A DNA stretch of 64,000 bases. It comes from Pedobacter sp. MC2016-05 (lineage in GTDB: Bacteria; Bacteroidota; Bacteroidia; Sphingobacteriales; Sphingobacteriaceae). Each line of letters opens with the position of its first letter. Position 1 is the first letter of the stretch. The stretch spans positions 118,735-182,734 of the forward strand of contig NZ_JAPIVT010000009.1 in the NCBI RefSeq assembly GCF_026239735.1, written 5' to 3'. Under the pieces are notes generated by a model. That model ran no database searches. It had not been told where the DNA came from and saw only the letters and a list, made by a program, of their open reading frames with translations. Of the stretch, positions 9,415-18,215 are shown piece after piece. The translations under genes were made by a program, and so were the position numbers.

Positions 9415-10530
9415 ATGAAACAACTCTTTGAAAAGTTCGAAATAAAACAAGGAATAGTCTTAAAAAACAGGATTGCAATGGCTCCTATGACAACTTGGGC
9501 GAGTAATAATGATTACACGGTTTCGGATGATGAAATCAGACACTATGAAGCCCGCGTGAAAGATGTTGGGTTGGTGATTACAGGGTGCACCAGAGTCTTA
9601 GCCAATGGCATAGGTTTTCAGAATGAATACGCAGCGTATAATGATTCCTTTCTACCCGGCCTAAAAAAATTGGCAGCCGCTGCCAAGAGTGGTGGAGCGC
9701 CGGCAATACTACAGATTTATCATGCGGGAAATAAAGCGGTAAAAGATCTTATTGCCCAGGGAGATGTAGTAAGCGTGAGTGATGTACCTCTGGTACCTTC
9801 GCCATTATATCCAGGCGGAGCGGTACCCCGCGAACTCTCTCATTCCGAAATCACGGAAGTGATTAGGGCCTTCGGTGAAACTACCCAGAGAGCAATACAA
9901 GCAGGTTTCGATGGTGTGGAATTACATGGCGCGCATGGATTCCTTATGCAGAACTTCTTCTCCCCATACTATAATCAAAGAAATGATTATTGGGGAGGAT
10001 CGGACGAAAAGCGGATGAATTTTGCTATTGAGGTGATCAAAGAGGTTCAAAAAGCAATCCATGAGCATGCTGACAGGCCTTTCGTACTCGGATTTAGGAT
10101 ATCGCCAGAAGAGCGAGAAAGTTACGAAGTAAGTGACATTATGCCGTTCATAGATAAACTTATAAGTTCTGGTATAGAATACCTGCATATATCATTATCA
10201 GATTTACTACAACAACGTCCTATCAATGATGTGATTGGAGATAACACTATCCTGGAATTGATTTTAGCACATGTAAAGAACAGAATTCCTGTAATTTCTG
10301 CAGGAGGCATTCAGCAAAAGGAAGACGCCTTAAAAGCAGTAGAAAAAGGACTGTCAATGGTTGCAGTGGGCCATGCCTTAATTATTAATCCGGATTGGGT
10401 TGAGAAGACTTTGAATGGAGAAAAAGCGAATGAGGTGCTTCAAATGTCCAAGGCAGATGAGCTTTTAATTCCAAAAAAACTTCAGGCATTTATCCGAGTT
10501 GCTACCGGGTTTATTCAAATTGAAGATTGA
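9415..10530 (+). CDS. Old Yellow Enzyme-type NADH:flavin oxidoreductase
   Basis: The 371-residue protein is a single TIM-barrel flavoenzyme: LKNRIAMAPMTTWASN at the start, the nicotinamide/FMN-side motif QIYHAGN, HGAHGFLMQNFFSP with YWGGS about 15 residues later, and a phosphate-binding end VISAGGIQ with VAVGHALI. Enzymes of this group reduce activated C=C bonds in enones and nitro compounds with NAD(P)H. His171 and His174 correspond to the substrate-anchoring histidines, but residue 176 is Phe where the YqjM/NamA group has the Tyr linked to protonation. It most resembles the YqiG-like branch. Probably regulated by the preceding AraC gene. Confidence 0.92.
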   Translation: MKQLFEKFEIKQGIVLKNRIAMAPMTTWASNNDYTVSDDEIRHYEARVKDVGLVITGCTRVLANGIGFQNEYAAYNDSFLPGLKKLAAAAKSGGAPAILQIYHAGNKAVKDLIAQGDVVSVSDVPLVPSPLYPGGAVPRELSHSEITEVIRAFGETTQRAIQAGFDGVELHGAHGFLMQNFFSPYYNQRNDYWGGSDEKRMNFAIEVIKEVQKAIHEHADRPFVLGFRISPEERESYEVSDIMPFIDKLISSGIEYLHISLSDLLQQRPINDVIGDNTILELILAHVKNRIPVISAGGIQQKEDALKAVEKGLSMVAVGHALIINPDWVEKTLNGEKANEVLQMSKADELLIPKKLQAFIRVATGFIQIED

Positions 10531-11067
10531 TACATCTATCATCAATATAACGGATTCAACCCCTGTAACAAGTACCGATACAAGCATAATAACCATAATA
10601 TTTCTAGATCGATTTTAAGAAGTTAGATTATGAAAGGTTAAAAAGCATGTAGGAATAAACGGATGTGATTGAAGTCAAGCGCGAACAATATTCGTTCATT
10701 AGACTTCAATCACCTCTATAACAGATCCGATTCAGCGAGGATGAGGAAAGGATTCACGCACTTTAAAAGCAAAAAAACTAGAAAGACAAATTATCATCCA
10801 ACCAGATTCTATTGCAAAATTAAAAACCAGCTGTTAATCAACCCTATAATGGTATTAAATGAGATCCATTGCCAAATTCCTTTCTTAGATTTAATCGTTC
10901 TAAGAACACTCGTTTTCCTTTCTCCGATCCCGTCAATTAGCATTATCCTGAAAAGCGCTGCTTTGCTCAATGAAAAAACTTATTGATAAAAGAAACGATG
11001 TCCACGAGCATTGGATCAAACCAGGGTTCGTACAGGCAGAATGAATGTGGACTATCTTTGAATATTT
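10531..11067. other. Gene-poor AT-rich region
   Basis: Apart from the hairpin at 10665-10713 I see no supported gene. An open plus-strand frame of 105 codons at 10669-10986 begins inside the hairpin, has no recognisable motif and a composition like translated non-coding DNA, so I do not call it. Confidence 0.5.
10665..10713. repeat. Long imperfect hairpin downstream of the flavin oxidoreductase
   Basis: GTGATTGAAGTC (10665-10676) and GACTTCAATCAC (10702-10713) form a perfect 12 bp inverted repeat. Inside lies a second, imperfect palindrome GAACAATATTCGTTC (10683-10697). No T-run follows, so it is not a classical terminator. It sits 135 bp after the gene end at the edge of gene-poor DNA. Confidence 0.7.
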
Positions 11068-11229
11068 TTACCGCAGTATATATGCCTGATCTCTGACAGC
11101 ATTGACAGCCGACTGTATGGTTCTGAAATCCGCAGTTCCATTTTTAGATACTGTAATCACTTTTTCCGGCACGTTATTTTCGGCAACTGCCTTTTCATAT
11201 GCTAGGAACATAAAAAAGAAAAGCAGCAT
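11068..11229 (-). pseudogene. Pectinesterase N-terminal relic
   Basis: The minus strand reads 53 codons from ATG 11229: a signal-peptide-like start (MLLFFFMFLAYEKAVAE) followed by VITVSKNGTADFRTIQSAVN and AVRD. This is the conserved first segment of carbohydrate-esterase-family-8 pectinesterases (pattern xTVAxDGSGDFxTIQxAVNAV). The frame then reads QAYILR and stops at 11068. Nothing downstream continues the enzyme. A second pectinesterase with a decayed N-terminus lies at 42824-43645. I call this a truncated relic; the match is short but covers a strongly conserved stretch. Confidence 0.72.
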
Positions 11230-11902
11230 GGTTGTATGCTTTATCTGTAAATTACTATTTGGTTAGCGCTATTTAATTATAATAGCATGTTACTGTTAAA
11301 TGTATTGATCAAACCTACCACCATTTGCATTTATGATGGTACAAGTTCTGGTTAAAAAAGTATATAATTTATCCACTTCGGGCATCAAACAGAAAGAAAA
11401 GCCCACTTGTGAAACCTTTTTCATAAGCGAGAAAAGAAAGTTTAGGTAGTTGTATTTACCTAGCCTTGCTTTTATGGGACTTACGTTTGTGTCATCTTAT
11501 TCTATAATGCAAATAGGCAAACGCTTATTCAAAACTATTTCCCGGATATAGATTGATAATATTTATTGAGGTATTCCGTGTAAATTCCCCTGTACACAGT
11601 TGGCGCTTAAGAACATTTAACATTGGTATTTTTTGCTACCTGCCTACATTTTTCTAAAAGCCTGATTCGCTGAAAAATTCTTAATCGATTTTGGTGTTGA
11701 AAGTTGCATCTGCGAATTAGCGTGTGAAGTTGAACCAACTTAAACCTGCATTCTCGAGCGACCAAACTAAATCTGTATTGATAAATGAATTTTACACATG
11801 ATTAAGCAAATTTATTTTTTATTATCTATACCCCCATAATTATTTCTTATGGATTATCCTCATAAAGGATGGCAATTGAGGCATTCGTAAGTATAATTTA
11901 AA
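11230..11902. other. Gene-poor AT-rich region
   Basis: Beyond the doubtful 42-codon frame at 11296-11424 I see no gene, tRNA or strong repeat. Stops occur frequently in all six frames, which fits degraded intergenic DNA next to a gene relic. Confidence 0.5.
11296..11424 (-). CDS. Possible 42-residue peptide of unknown function
   Basis: A minus-strand frame with ATG at 11424 and stop at 11296 encodes MKKVSQVGFSFCLMPEVDKL and onward to GGRFDQYI. It lies 67 bp upstream of the pectinesterase relic in the same direction. I recognise no family and there is no transmembrane or signal segment. It may equally be chance in degraded DNA. Confidence 0.18.
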   Translation of the reverse strand: MKKVSQVGFSFCLMPEVDKLYTFLTRTCTIINANGGRFDQYI

Positions 11903-12337
11903 ATGCATGAAAAAAAAACCTTTAGCGAAGGCCGTTTAATTAAAATCGCAGAGAAATCATCAGCACCACCGTGTATGCTTCCTGATGAACCTCACTGGAG
12001 GGTGTATGCACCAGTTGGATCAGCATATCTCCAATCCATTTTGCTACAAGGCAATACTGGTGTCGTCGACATAGCTGCTATGGGCAATGAGACAAGAACA
12101 GTTGTTTACCATACTTCTGGTGAAACTAAAATCACAGCAGAAGTTGATGCAACTATTTATAAGGCTGGAGCAGAGTTAGAGGGCTGGATCATTTCAACAT
12201 CTTCTAATACTTATAATAAGTACACGCTTTCTGGGACATTACTGATCACCTATAACGGAGCAAGTTTTAAACACAATTATAAACTGCCTGGCTTCAATTA
12301 TTTTAGCAATCTTAAGGTACACAAACTGGTCTTTTAA
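11903..12337 (+). CDS. Hypothetical protein (144 aa, beta-strand-rich)
   Basis: I do not recognise this protein. It lacks a signal peptide and transmembrane helix. Its second half is rich in alternating Thr, Ser, Val and Tyr (ETRTVVYHTSGETKITAEVD, TYNKYTLSGTLLITYNG), as in an all-beta fold. It stops 11 bp before the start of a lipoprotein gene on the same strand, so the two are probably co-transcribed. The frame length and even composition support a real gene. Confidence 0.55.
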   Translation: MHEKKTFSEGRLIKIAEKSSAPPCMLPDEPHWRVYAPVGSAYLQSILLQGNTGVVDIAAMGNETRTVVYHTSGETKITAEVDATIYKAGAELEGWIISTSSNTYNKYTLSGTLLITYNGASFKHNYKLPGFNYFSNLKVHKLVF

Positions 12338-12348
12338 GGAATTAAAAT

Positions 12349-12864
12349 ATGAAAATTTCATCACATCACTTCAGGATCTTCATGTTCCTTTTACCATTTT
12401 TTTCCTGGGCTTGTATCACAAAAAGAAATGTAGAGGCTCTTGAATACCGTTACGTTTCTCTTCAGACCGTCCCAAGGAATAAAATGGGAGCATTAACGGG
12501 AAAGCCCTCCTGGGCTTTTCATCACCACATTGATGGCCCGATGCCCGATTCATTTTATGTTTATGGCAATTTTGACAGTATCCTGTTTAAAGGTCCAACT
12601 TCATCTAGAATGTTCAGAAAAACAGATATTAGGGCAGAATCCTGGAAAGCAAAATCCCACTATGGCAACCTAAAATTTGTTGGCAATTATTTGGCTGAGC
12701 ATCTTCCGGGACTTTATGCCAGTTATTATTTCTCTGATGATAGACGGAATATACTGCAGGCACTCTACACTAATCCCGGCACACTGGTTAACGCGGGAAT
12801 GTTCCATAAAGACAGTGTGAATGTTCTGGAAAAAGACGGAATTGTTATTGAATCTTCACAGTAA
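12349..12864 (+). CDS. Hypothetical lipoprotein (171 aa)
   Basis: The start has basic residues, a hydrophobic core (FRIFMFLLPFFSWA) and a lipobox-like FSWAC with the cysteine at residue 22, so it is probably a lipid-anchored envelope protein. The rest (ALTGKPSWAFHHHIDGPMPD; FVGNYLAEHLPGLYASYYFS) shows no family I know. It follows the 144-residue gene after 11 bp and they likely form a two-gene unit. No function is assigned. Confidence 0.62.
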   Translation: MKISSHHFRIFMFLLPFFSWACITKRNVEALEYRYVSLQTVPRNKMGALTGKPSWAFHHHIDGPMPDSFYVYGNFDSILFKGPTSSRMFRKTDIRAESWKAKSHYGNLKFVGNYLAEHLPGLYASYYFSDDRRNILQALYTNPGTLVNAGMFHKDSVNVLEKDGIVIESSQ

Positions 12865-13214
12865 TCTGAAAAGAGTCAAATCGAAGACTAGTCAATTTAA
12901 GTTACTTCATTACCAAACTCCCGATTTCTTTTGAGTTGATTTTTTTGGCTAAGCTGAAACACGTAGATAATCGAACAATGAGCCCGGTTTTAATGCGTTA
13001 TCACGATTCAAGCTTTTAAGGCTGGCTTTCGGTAAGGGATGGGTAGTATAAAAGGCCATTAATTTCCTTAAATTACAAGATGCATATCACCAAGCGTGTT
13101 GAATATGTCATTTTTTTTGAGGCTTTTAAACAAAATGATCCGGAAACTTTTCTTAATAAAATAATTTCCGCTCCTTTGTACATCAGTTAACAGATTAATT
13201 CTTTGGGTGATGTT
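12865..13214. other. Intergenic region upstream of the TetR gene
   Basis: No gene, RNA or marked repeat seen. It should contain the promoter and probably the operator of the TetR-hydrolase pair, but I cannot pick out a convincing TAnnTTTG box or palindrome. Confidence 0.4.
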
Positions 13215-13844
13215 ATGAAGGAAAAAATACTCCAGAAAGCGCTTGAACTATTTTTGCAATTTGGAACCCGGGAAATCTCTAATGTAAAGCTAGTGGAGGT
13301 GCTTGGTATTTCGACAAAGACCCTCTATAAATATTTTGAAAACAAAGAGGGTTTGCTTGAACAAGTGCTCTATCTATATCATGATCAACAGTATCGGTGT
13401 CTGAATAGCTTATCCCTTGATAAAAATGGTGCATGTAGATTTTTTGATGCATGGCATTATGCCCTAGAAATCGCATATAACATCAATCAAAAATTTTTTG
13501 AAGATCTGCATCATTATTATCCTGAATTAACTCGTAAAGTGGAGACTGCAATTGATCAAAAGTTTACGGAGAAATTTTTAAATATCATTCAAAATGCAAT
13601 AACTGATGGCTCTTTTGAAAAGGATATCAAACCGATGGTCGTTTTAGATACTGTTTTTTTGCTCCATGCCACTATAGTGAGAACAGAAAAGTTTAAGAAA
13701 TACCAGTTGTCCTCCTTTGATATTTTTTTAAATACCATGTTCATATACATCAGGGGATTATGCTCAGAAGAAGGTATAAGCATGCTTCAAGAACATATTC
13801 ACTCTAGTGGTTATTCACTTACAGTCAAACAAAAGCATTTATGA
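13215..13844 (+). CDS. TetR/AcrR-family transcriptional regulator
   Basis: The 209-residue protein opens with a TetR DNA-binding domain: ILQKALELFLQFGTREIS, then VKLVEVLGISTKTLYKYFEN (recognition helix) and KEGLLEQVLYLYHD, about residues 3-60. The remainder is a helical ligand-binding domain without a family signature. I prefer ATG 13215 to the in-frame TTG at 13203. The last four bases (ATGA) overlap the start of the secreted hydrolase, so translation of the two is probably coupled, and the regulator most likely represses this unit in answer to a small molecule. Confidence 0.9.
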   Translation: MKEKILQKALELFLQFGTREISNVKLVEVLGISTKTLYKYFENKEGLLEQVLYLYHDQQYRCLNSLSLDKNGACRFFDAWHYALEIAYNINQKFFEDLHHYYPELTRKVETAIDQKFTEKFLNIIQNAITDGSFEKDIKPMVVLDTVFLLHATIVRTEKFKKYQLSSFDIFLNTMFIYIRGLCSEEGISMLQEHIHSSGYSLTVKQKHL

Positions 13845-16012
13845 TCTTACCTACCAGAAATATAAAACATTACATGCAAATCAAAAATCTATGCCCAAAT
13901 ATCAGCTTGTCAGCCAAACTTGCGACTGGTTTATTGATTATACTTTCCTTTAAATATTCAGTGGCCCCTGCGCAAAGTAATTTAGTGAGCCAAAGCAACG
14001 AGCTGGTAAAAAAAATTAAGACGACCGACACGCTATTTAAGCATCCATACGTAGATGTGAAAGAGTGGCGGACTAAACCAATAAGGCATTTATATATTCA
14101 TGGAGGTTTTAAAAATACAGATACTAAATTCTCCTTTTATTTTCCCGAAAAGAAAAAATATGAGAATCGTTTTTACCAGTACATTACGCCCATCCCAGAC
14201 AGTGAGACCATCTCCCAAAATCAGACAGGCGAAGAGGATAAGATCAGTTTTTCAATAGCCAGTGGTGCCTATTTCGTTGAAACCAATGGTGGTGGAAAAC
14301 TTAAAGAAGGTGAAAGTACCCTTATCAGTGCTTATCTTGCAAATGCTGCATCAGCAAAATATAGTAAGGTGGTGGCTTCTGAGATCTATGGTCAGCACCG
14401 TACCTATGGGTATGCTTTTGGTGGAAGCGGCGGAGCCTACAGAACTATTGGTGGTATAGAAAATACGGATGCCTGGGACGGAGCGGTACCATATGTTGTA
14501 GGCTCTCCCGTGGCAATACCCAATATGTTTACGGTTAGGATGCATGCCATGCGAATTTTAAAAAATAAATTTCCACAGATCATCGATGCACTGGAGCCCG
14601 GGGGAAGCGGTGATATGTATAAAGGTTTAAACGAGAAAGAACGTGAAGCGCTTACTGAAGTAACAAAAATGGGGTTTCCCCCACAGTCCTGGTTTGGATA
14701 TGAAACGATGGGGGTTCATGGTTTTTCTGCTGTTTATCCAGGAATGGTATCTGCAGACCCGAGCTATTTTAATAAAGATTTTTGGAACAAAAAGGGTTAT
14801 CTTGGATTTGACGATCCACAATCTTTACATAAATTTAGGTTGCAAGCTGACAGCAGGATCAAAGCAGTGATCTACGAAGATGAAGCTGTAAAGATGGGAT
14901 TGATCCCAGCGCCAACGATTACTGAAAGAGGTTCTGCCGATCTAGCGTGGAAGGGTAATGGGCAAAATCAAAAGTTGCCGGTTGCCTTTCAATTGGAGAA
15001 GACCTTACCTGAAGTTGACTTTCTAGGTGGCGATCTAAAAATATTAGATGGACCACATAAAGATAAAAAGATACAGATCTCAAAAACCGTTGGTGATAAG
15101 ATAATCATCGGCGCTGGTACATATCCTTTCGCGGCGGATCTGAAAGTAGGGAATAAGGTACAGATCGACAATTCAGATTTTCTTGCAGCCCAAACATATC
15201 ACCGTCACCAAGTTCCAAATATAGTTGAATATCCTGTATGGAAACAATTTGTTGGCAATGATGGACAACCGATCTATCCGCAGAGAGATCTTCTTATTGG
15301 TCCCTTATTTACCAAGTCTGCTTCAGGCGTGTTACCATCTGGAAAATTGAAGGGAAAAGTGATTGTGCTGTCCTCGTTATGGGATAGAGAGGCACTTCCC
15401 TGGAATGCAGACTGGTATGCCAGAGAGGTTCGTAAACAGCTAAAGGACCAAACTGACCACAATTTTAGACTATGGTACACTGACAGAGCTGTACACGGGG
15501 ATGTCACTAAACAGGAAGATCCTGACAGACTTGTGAGTTATCTGGGAACTTTGCAGCAGGCTTTAAGGGACCTGAGCCAATGGGTTGAAAATGGAATTGA
15601 GCCGTCACCGACAACAAATTACAGGATCCTGGACGGACAGGTCGTTATCCCTCTTACAGCGGCAGAAAGAAAGGGTTTACAGCCCGTACCACAACTTTTG
15701 GTTGAAGACCAAAAAGCTGTTGTAAAAAATGTAGGTGACAACGCCAAATTCAATGTTACCATAAATCTCCCTGAAAATACCGGAAAAATTGTGAGGGTCG
15801 AATGGGATTTTGAAAATAAAGGCACATTTAAAAAGGGTAAATTTAAAGCGTCCCAAGAAAAGAACGTCTATAATGCGGAATCAAAACATAAATTTGTGCA
15901 TAAGGGTACTTATTTCGTTACAGTAAGGGTCGTGTCGCAACGAGATGGTGATAACAAAACGCCTTTTGCCTTGATTCAAAATTTAGACAGAGTTAGAGTT
16001 GTGGTTAAATAA
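13841..16012 (+). CDS. Secreted alpha/beta-hydrolase (esterase/tannase-like) with C-terminal PKD-like domain
   Basis: A 723-residue protein with an N-terminal signal segment (LATGLLIILSFKYSVAPAQS). The nucleophile elbow is GYAFGGSGGAYRT, a G-x-S-x-G with the serine near residue 197. A later part (VLSSLWDREALPWNADWY, then YTDRAVHGD) offers the Asp and His of a triad. The C-terminal 120 residues (DNAKFNVTINLPENTGKIVR, FVHKGTYFVTVRVVSQ) form a PKD-like beta-sandwich. The family looks closest to large esterases of the tannase/feruloyl-esterase kind; the substrate is unknown. The ATG at 13841 overlaps the TetR stop; ATG 13874 would give a tidier signal peptide. Confidence 0.7.
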   Translation: MILPTRNIKHYMQIKNLCPNISLSAKLATGLLIILSFKYSVAPAQSNLVSQSNELVKKIKTTDTLFKHPYVDVKEWRTKPIRHLYIHGGFKNTDTKFSFYFPEKKKYENRFYQYITPIPDSETISQNQTGEEDKISFSIASGAYFVETNGGGKLKEGESTLISAYLANAASAKYSKVVASEIYGQHRTYGYAFGGSGGAYRTIGGIENTDAWDGAVPYVVGSPVAIPNMFTVRMHAMRILKNKFPQIIDALEPGGSGDMYKGLNEKEREALTEVTKMGFPPQSWFGYETMGVHGFSAVYPGMVSADPSYFNKDFWNKKGYLGFDDPQSLHKFRLQADSRIKAVIYEDEAVKMGLIPAPTITERGSADLAWKGNGQNQKLPVAFQLEKTLPEVDFLGGDLKILDGPHKDKKIQISKTVGDKIIIGAGTYPFAADLKVGNKVQIDNSDFLAAQTYHRHQVPNIVEYPVWKQFVGNDGQPIYPQRDLLIGPLFTKSASGVLPSGKLKGKVIVLSSLWDREALPWNADWYAREVRKQLKDQTDHNFRLWYTDRAVHGDVTKQEDPDRLVSYLGTLQQALRDLSQWVENGIEPSPTTNYRILDGQVVIPLTAAERKGLQPVPQLLVEDQKAVVKNVGDNAKFNVTINLPENTGKIVRVEWDFENKGTFKKGKFKASQEKNVYNAESKHKFVHKGTYFVTVRVVSQRDGDNKTPFALIQNLDRVRVVVK

Positions 16013-16558
16013 ATATTTCACTTATGGAAAGAAACACTGATTTTAAAAGATCGGGTTTCCTTTGATCTAGTTTTTATAAGGTATCTCCTGTGATCGCGTC
16101 GAATGATTTTTCAAAAAAATCTGAGTTTTTTCATAGATCGAATCTGCTTTTTAAGTACATACAACTTCTTTAATTTTTAATGAATTCTGAGGCTCCATAT
16201 AAATCCAGTGAAACAACGAAGGAATAAGTTTCTACCCATTATCTTAATTTGTCTTTTAGGCTCCGCATTTTCAGTGATAATTTTTTTAATCAATCCCAAA
16301 AGTACTCATCGCATGCAATTGGTAATGATTACAATACAACCAAAAAAAAGTGATGTAGACCATTGATAACATTATAATCATCTAATTATTTACTGGAATG
16401 TTATCAATAGTTGCAGTAGACAGAGAAAGATCCATTTTCAATAGCCAAGTTTAGTACTCTGATAGTGATCATTACACTGACTAGCAATGAAATATATGGA
16501 TAACAAACTCAACTAAGAAGTAAAAAGCTCAGTAAACGCTAATAGAATTACCACACTT
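16013..16558. other. Intergenic region between convergent units
   Basis: Between the hydrolase (plus) and the aldo/keto reductase (minus). It contains one possible small membrane peptide frame (16208-16366) and otherwise nothing I can support; no clear terminator hairpin was found for either gene. Confidence 0.4.
16208..16366 (+). CDS. Possible small single-span membrane peptide (52 aa)
   Basis: A GTG-initiated frame reads VKQRRNKF, a hydrophobic span LPIILICLLGSAFSVIIFLI, then NPKSTHRMQ and stop. The basic start followed by one helix is what a small membrane protein looks like, but there is no neighbour or family to support it and chance is a fair alternative. Confidence 0.22.
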   Translation: MKQRRNKFLPIILICLLGSAFSVIIFLINPKSTHRMQLVMITIQPKKSDVDH

Positions 16559-17599
16559 TTATTTTTCATTAATTAATCCTTTTTGCTCCATTTCTTTCCA
16601 AAATTCTTCTGGCACTTTGACTGTTGCCATTGCGATATTAACAGGAACCTTTTCAACCTTTGAAGTACTCATTGCAATGCTACGAATTCCAGGGTAACGG
16701 GTTGAAAAATTATAACAGGCCTCTGCAGGCAGTATACTAAACTTATCACATAGCTCAAAGAAATCTTCACGCCACTTTAAGAGTTCCAGATCGAAAGGAT
16801 CACTACCATCTACTAGTCGGTAATTGTAAAAGTCACTGCCTGTCAAAAATCCTCCATTAAAAATTGCAGAGTTGATAACTGTTATATTCCTGTCGTTTAA
16901 TAACAATAGAAAATCAAGTAGCTCTTTTGGATGCGAGTGAACAGTTAAACTATTTGCAATCATGACCCAATCCAAATCAACATCTAAGGAGATTCTTTCA
17001 ATTGTTTTCCAATCCTTGGCCCCTATCCCTACTGCTTTAACTTTTCCCGCAGCTTTTAGTTCATTCAACGCTAGGTAAGCTTGAAGAATATCCTGGTAAC
17101 GTAAGTTATAATCCTCAGTATTCTTTGCAGCTAAAAGGTATTCGTCTGGATCGTGTACAGATACAAATTGTGAATGATATTTACCAAGAAGTCTATTGCC
17201 TTGTTCAAAACATTCCAGAATTCCTTGATAGCTAATTTTTTGGATTGCATCATTTTTGAGATCTTTCCAGATTCCCGGCTCAAAAGTGGGTTCCTGAGAT
17301 GATAGCTCTGTCCTAAACCATCCTAATTTGTTGGATATGATAACTTTTTCGGGATCTATATCTAGTTCAGACAAGCTTTGCCCAAGTACTTCCAATGCAA
17401 GTCCAGCTCCGTATTTACCTGCTGTATCAAAAAAAGCAAAGTCTTTGGAATGCTGCAATACAGCTTTAATGATTTCTTTCTTAGACTCGAAAGATTTGGA
17501 CTGATAAAGATTACCTAATCCACTTGTTCCAAATACAATCTTGGGGATCTGTATTTCAGTTGAATCGGGGTTAATTGTTTTCAATGGTTTGCTGCTCAT
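16559..17599 (-). CDS. Aldo/keto reductase, probable L-fucose (D-threo-aldose) 1-dehydrogenase type
   Basis: A 346-residue AKR barrel with the four catalytic positions visible: Asp and Tyr in FFDTAGKYGAGLALEVLGQ, Lys in VIISNKLGW, His in FVSVHDPDEYL. The long form with the LGWFRTEL segment resembles pyridoxal 4-dehydrogenase/D-threo-aldose 1-dehydrogenases, which oxidise L-fucose to its lactone. The ATG at 17599 lies inside the end of the mutarotase gene (29 bp overlap), so the two are translated together. Downstream of GH29 and GH35, it would take the L-fucose released by the fucosidase. Activity on fucose is inferred from context and resemblance. Confidence 0.82.
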   Translation of the reverse strand: MSSKPLKTINPDSTEIQIPKIVFGTSGLGNLYQSKSFESKKEIIKAVLQHSKDFAFFDTAGKYGAGLALEVLGQSLSELDIDPEKVIISNKLGWFRTELSSQEPTFEPGIWKDLKNDAIQKISYQGILECFEQGNRLLGKYHSQFVSVHDPDEYLLAAKNTEDYNLRYQDILQAYLALNELKAAGKVKAVGIGAKDWKTIERISLDVDLDWVMIANSLTVHSHPKELLDFLLLLNDRNITVINSAIFNGGFLTGSDFYNYRLVDGSDPFDLELLKWREDFFELCDKFSILPAEACYNFSTRYPGIRSIAMSTSKVEKVPVNIAMATVKVPEEFWKEMEQKGLINEK

Positions 17600-17930
17600 T
17601 TTTAAGTTCAAAAATTTTATTCATTAGAACCCACTTTTCTCCCGGATTAGACCATGGCAGAGCTTGCTGGAAATTCCACATAAGCTTCTCCCATTCTTGA
17701 ACGTGTTTATTAGACTGATCCATTATTTTTTTATTTTCAAAAGTAAATTCATCTGTAGTTTCCATTACCATAAATAAACGATTGGAGGTTCGATATATTT
17801 CCATAGAAAGAACGCCCGATTCGATAATGCTCGTGGAAACTTCTGGCCAACCATTTTTATGATGTTCTTCATATTCCCTGATCAGTTTATCATCATCTAT
17901 CAGATCCAAGGCAAGTGCATATTTTTTCAT
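17571..17930 (-). CDS. L-rhamnose mutarotase-family protein (RhaM-like), probable L-fucose mutarotase
   Basis: The 119-residue protein matches the small RhaM/DUF718 fold: YALALDLIDDDKLIREYEEH, HHKNGWPEV with the active-site His and Trp region, MEIYRTSNRLFMVMET, and WEKLMWNFQQALPWSNPGEK near the end. Such enzymes interconvert anomers of deoxy-hexoses. Members encoded with fucosidases and fucose dehydrogenases are thought to act on L-fucose, which is the reading I favour here given the overlap with the aldo/keto reductase and the GH29 gene upstream in the same run. Confidence 0.88.
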   Translation of the reverse strand: MKKYALALDLIDDDKLIREYEEHHKNGWPEVSTSIIESGVLSMEIYRTSNRLFMVMETTDEFTFENKKIMDQSNKHVQEWEKLMWNFQQALPWSNPGEKWVLMNKIFELKNEQQTIENN

Positions 17931-18215
17931 TTTTATTAAGTTGTGTGGGGTTGTGATTTAATCATTGATTGAAAAATTCCCCTTTGAGGCATAACATGCG
18001 ATGCAGCAAAATAAAGCCTAGGAACGACGCAGCCATCTTAGGAATTTCTACTTCCATCACTGATCATTCGAAAAGTCCTTTGTACAAGGGTATCACCTAC
18101 AATAAGCATCATAATCAAAATACTTCCATAAGCGGCATCGTTATTCAGCTTTTTTGTTCCAAGATCAAACAGTTTTAGTATTGACTGTAGGAATCACTGC
18201 ATTAAAATAGGGGTG
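17931..18215 (-). other. Gap in the fucose operon with a possible permease-like remnant
   Basis: This 285 bp gap is larger than the others in the run. On the minus strand about 18170-18030 reads LNNDAAYGSILIMMLIVG followed by DTLVQRTFRMISDG, which resembles the C-terminal helix of a transporter permease, with no start and a frame break upstream. It could be a gene remnant or chance. No clear terminator is present. Confidence 0.25.

Noticed and set aside
10669..10986. Open plus-strand frame of 105 codons
   Set aside because: Starts inside a hairpin, has no motif, signal or family character, and a composition like translated non-coding DNA.
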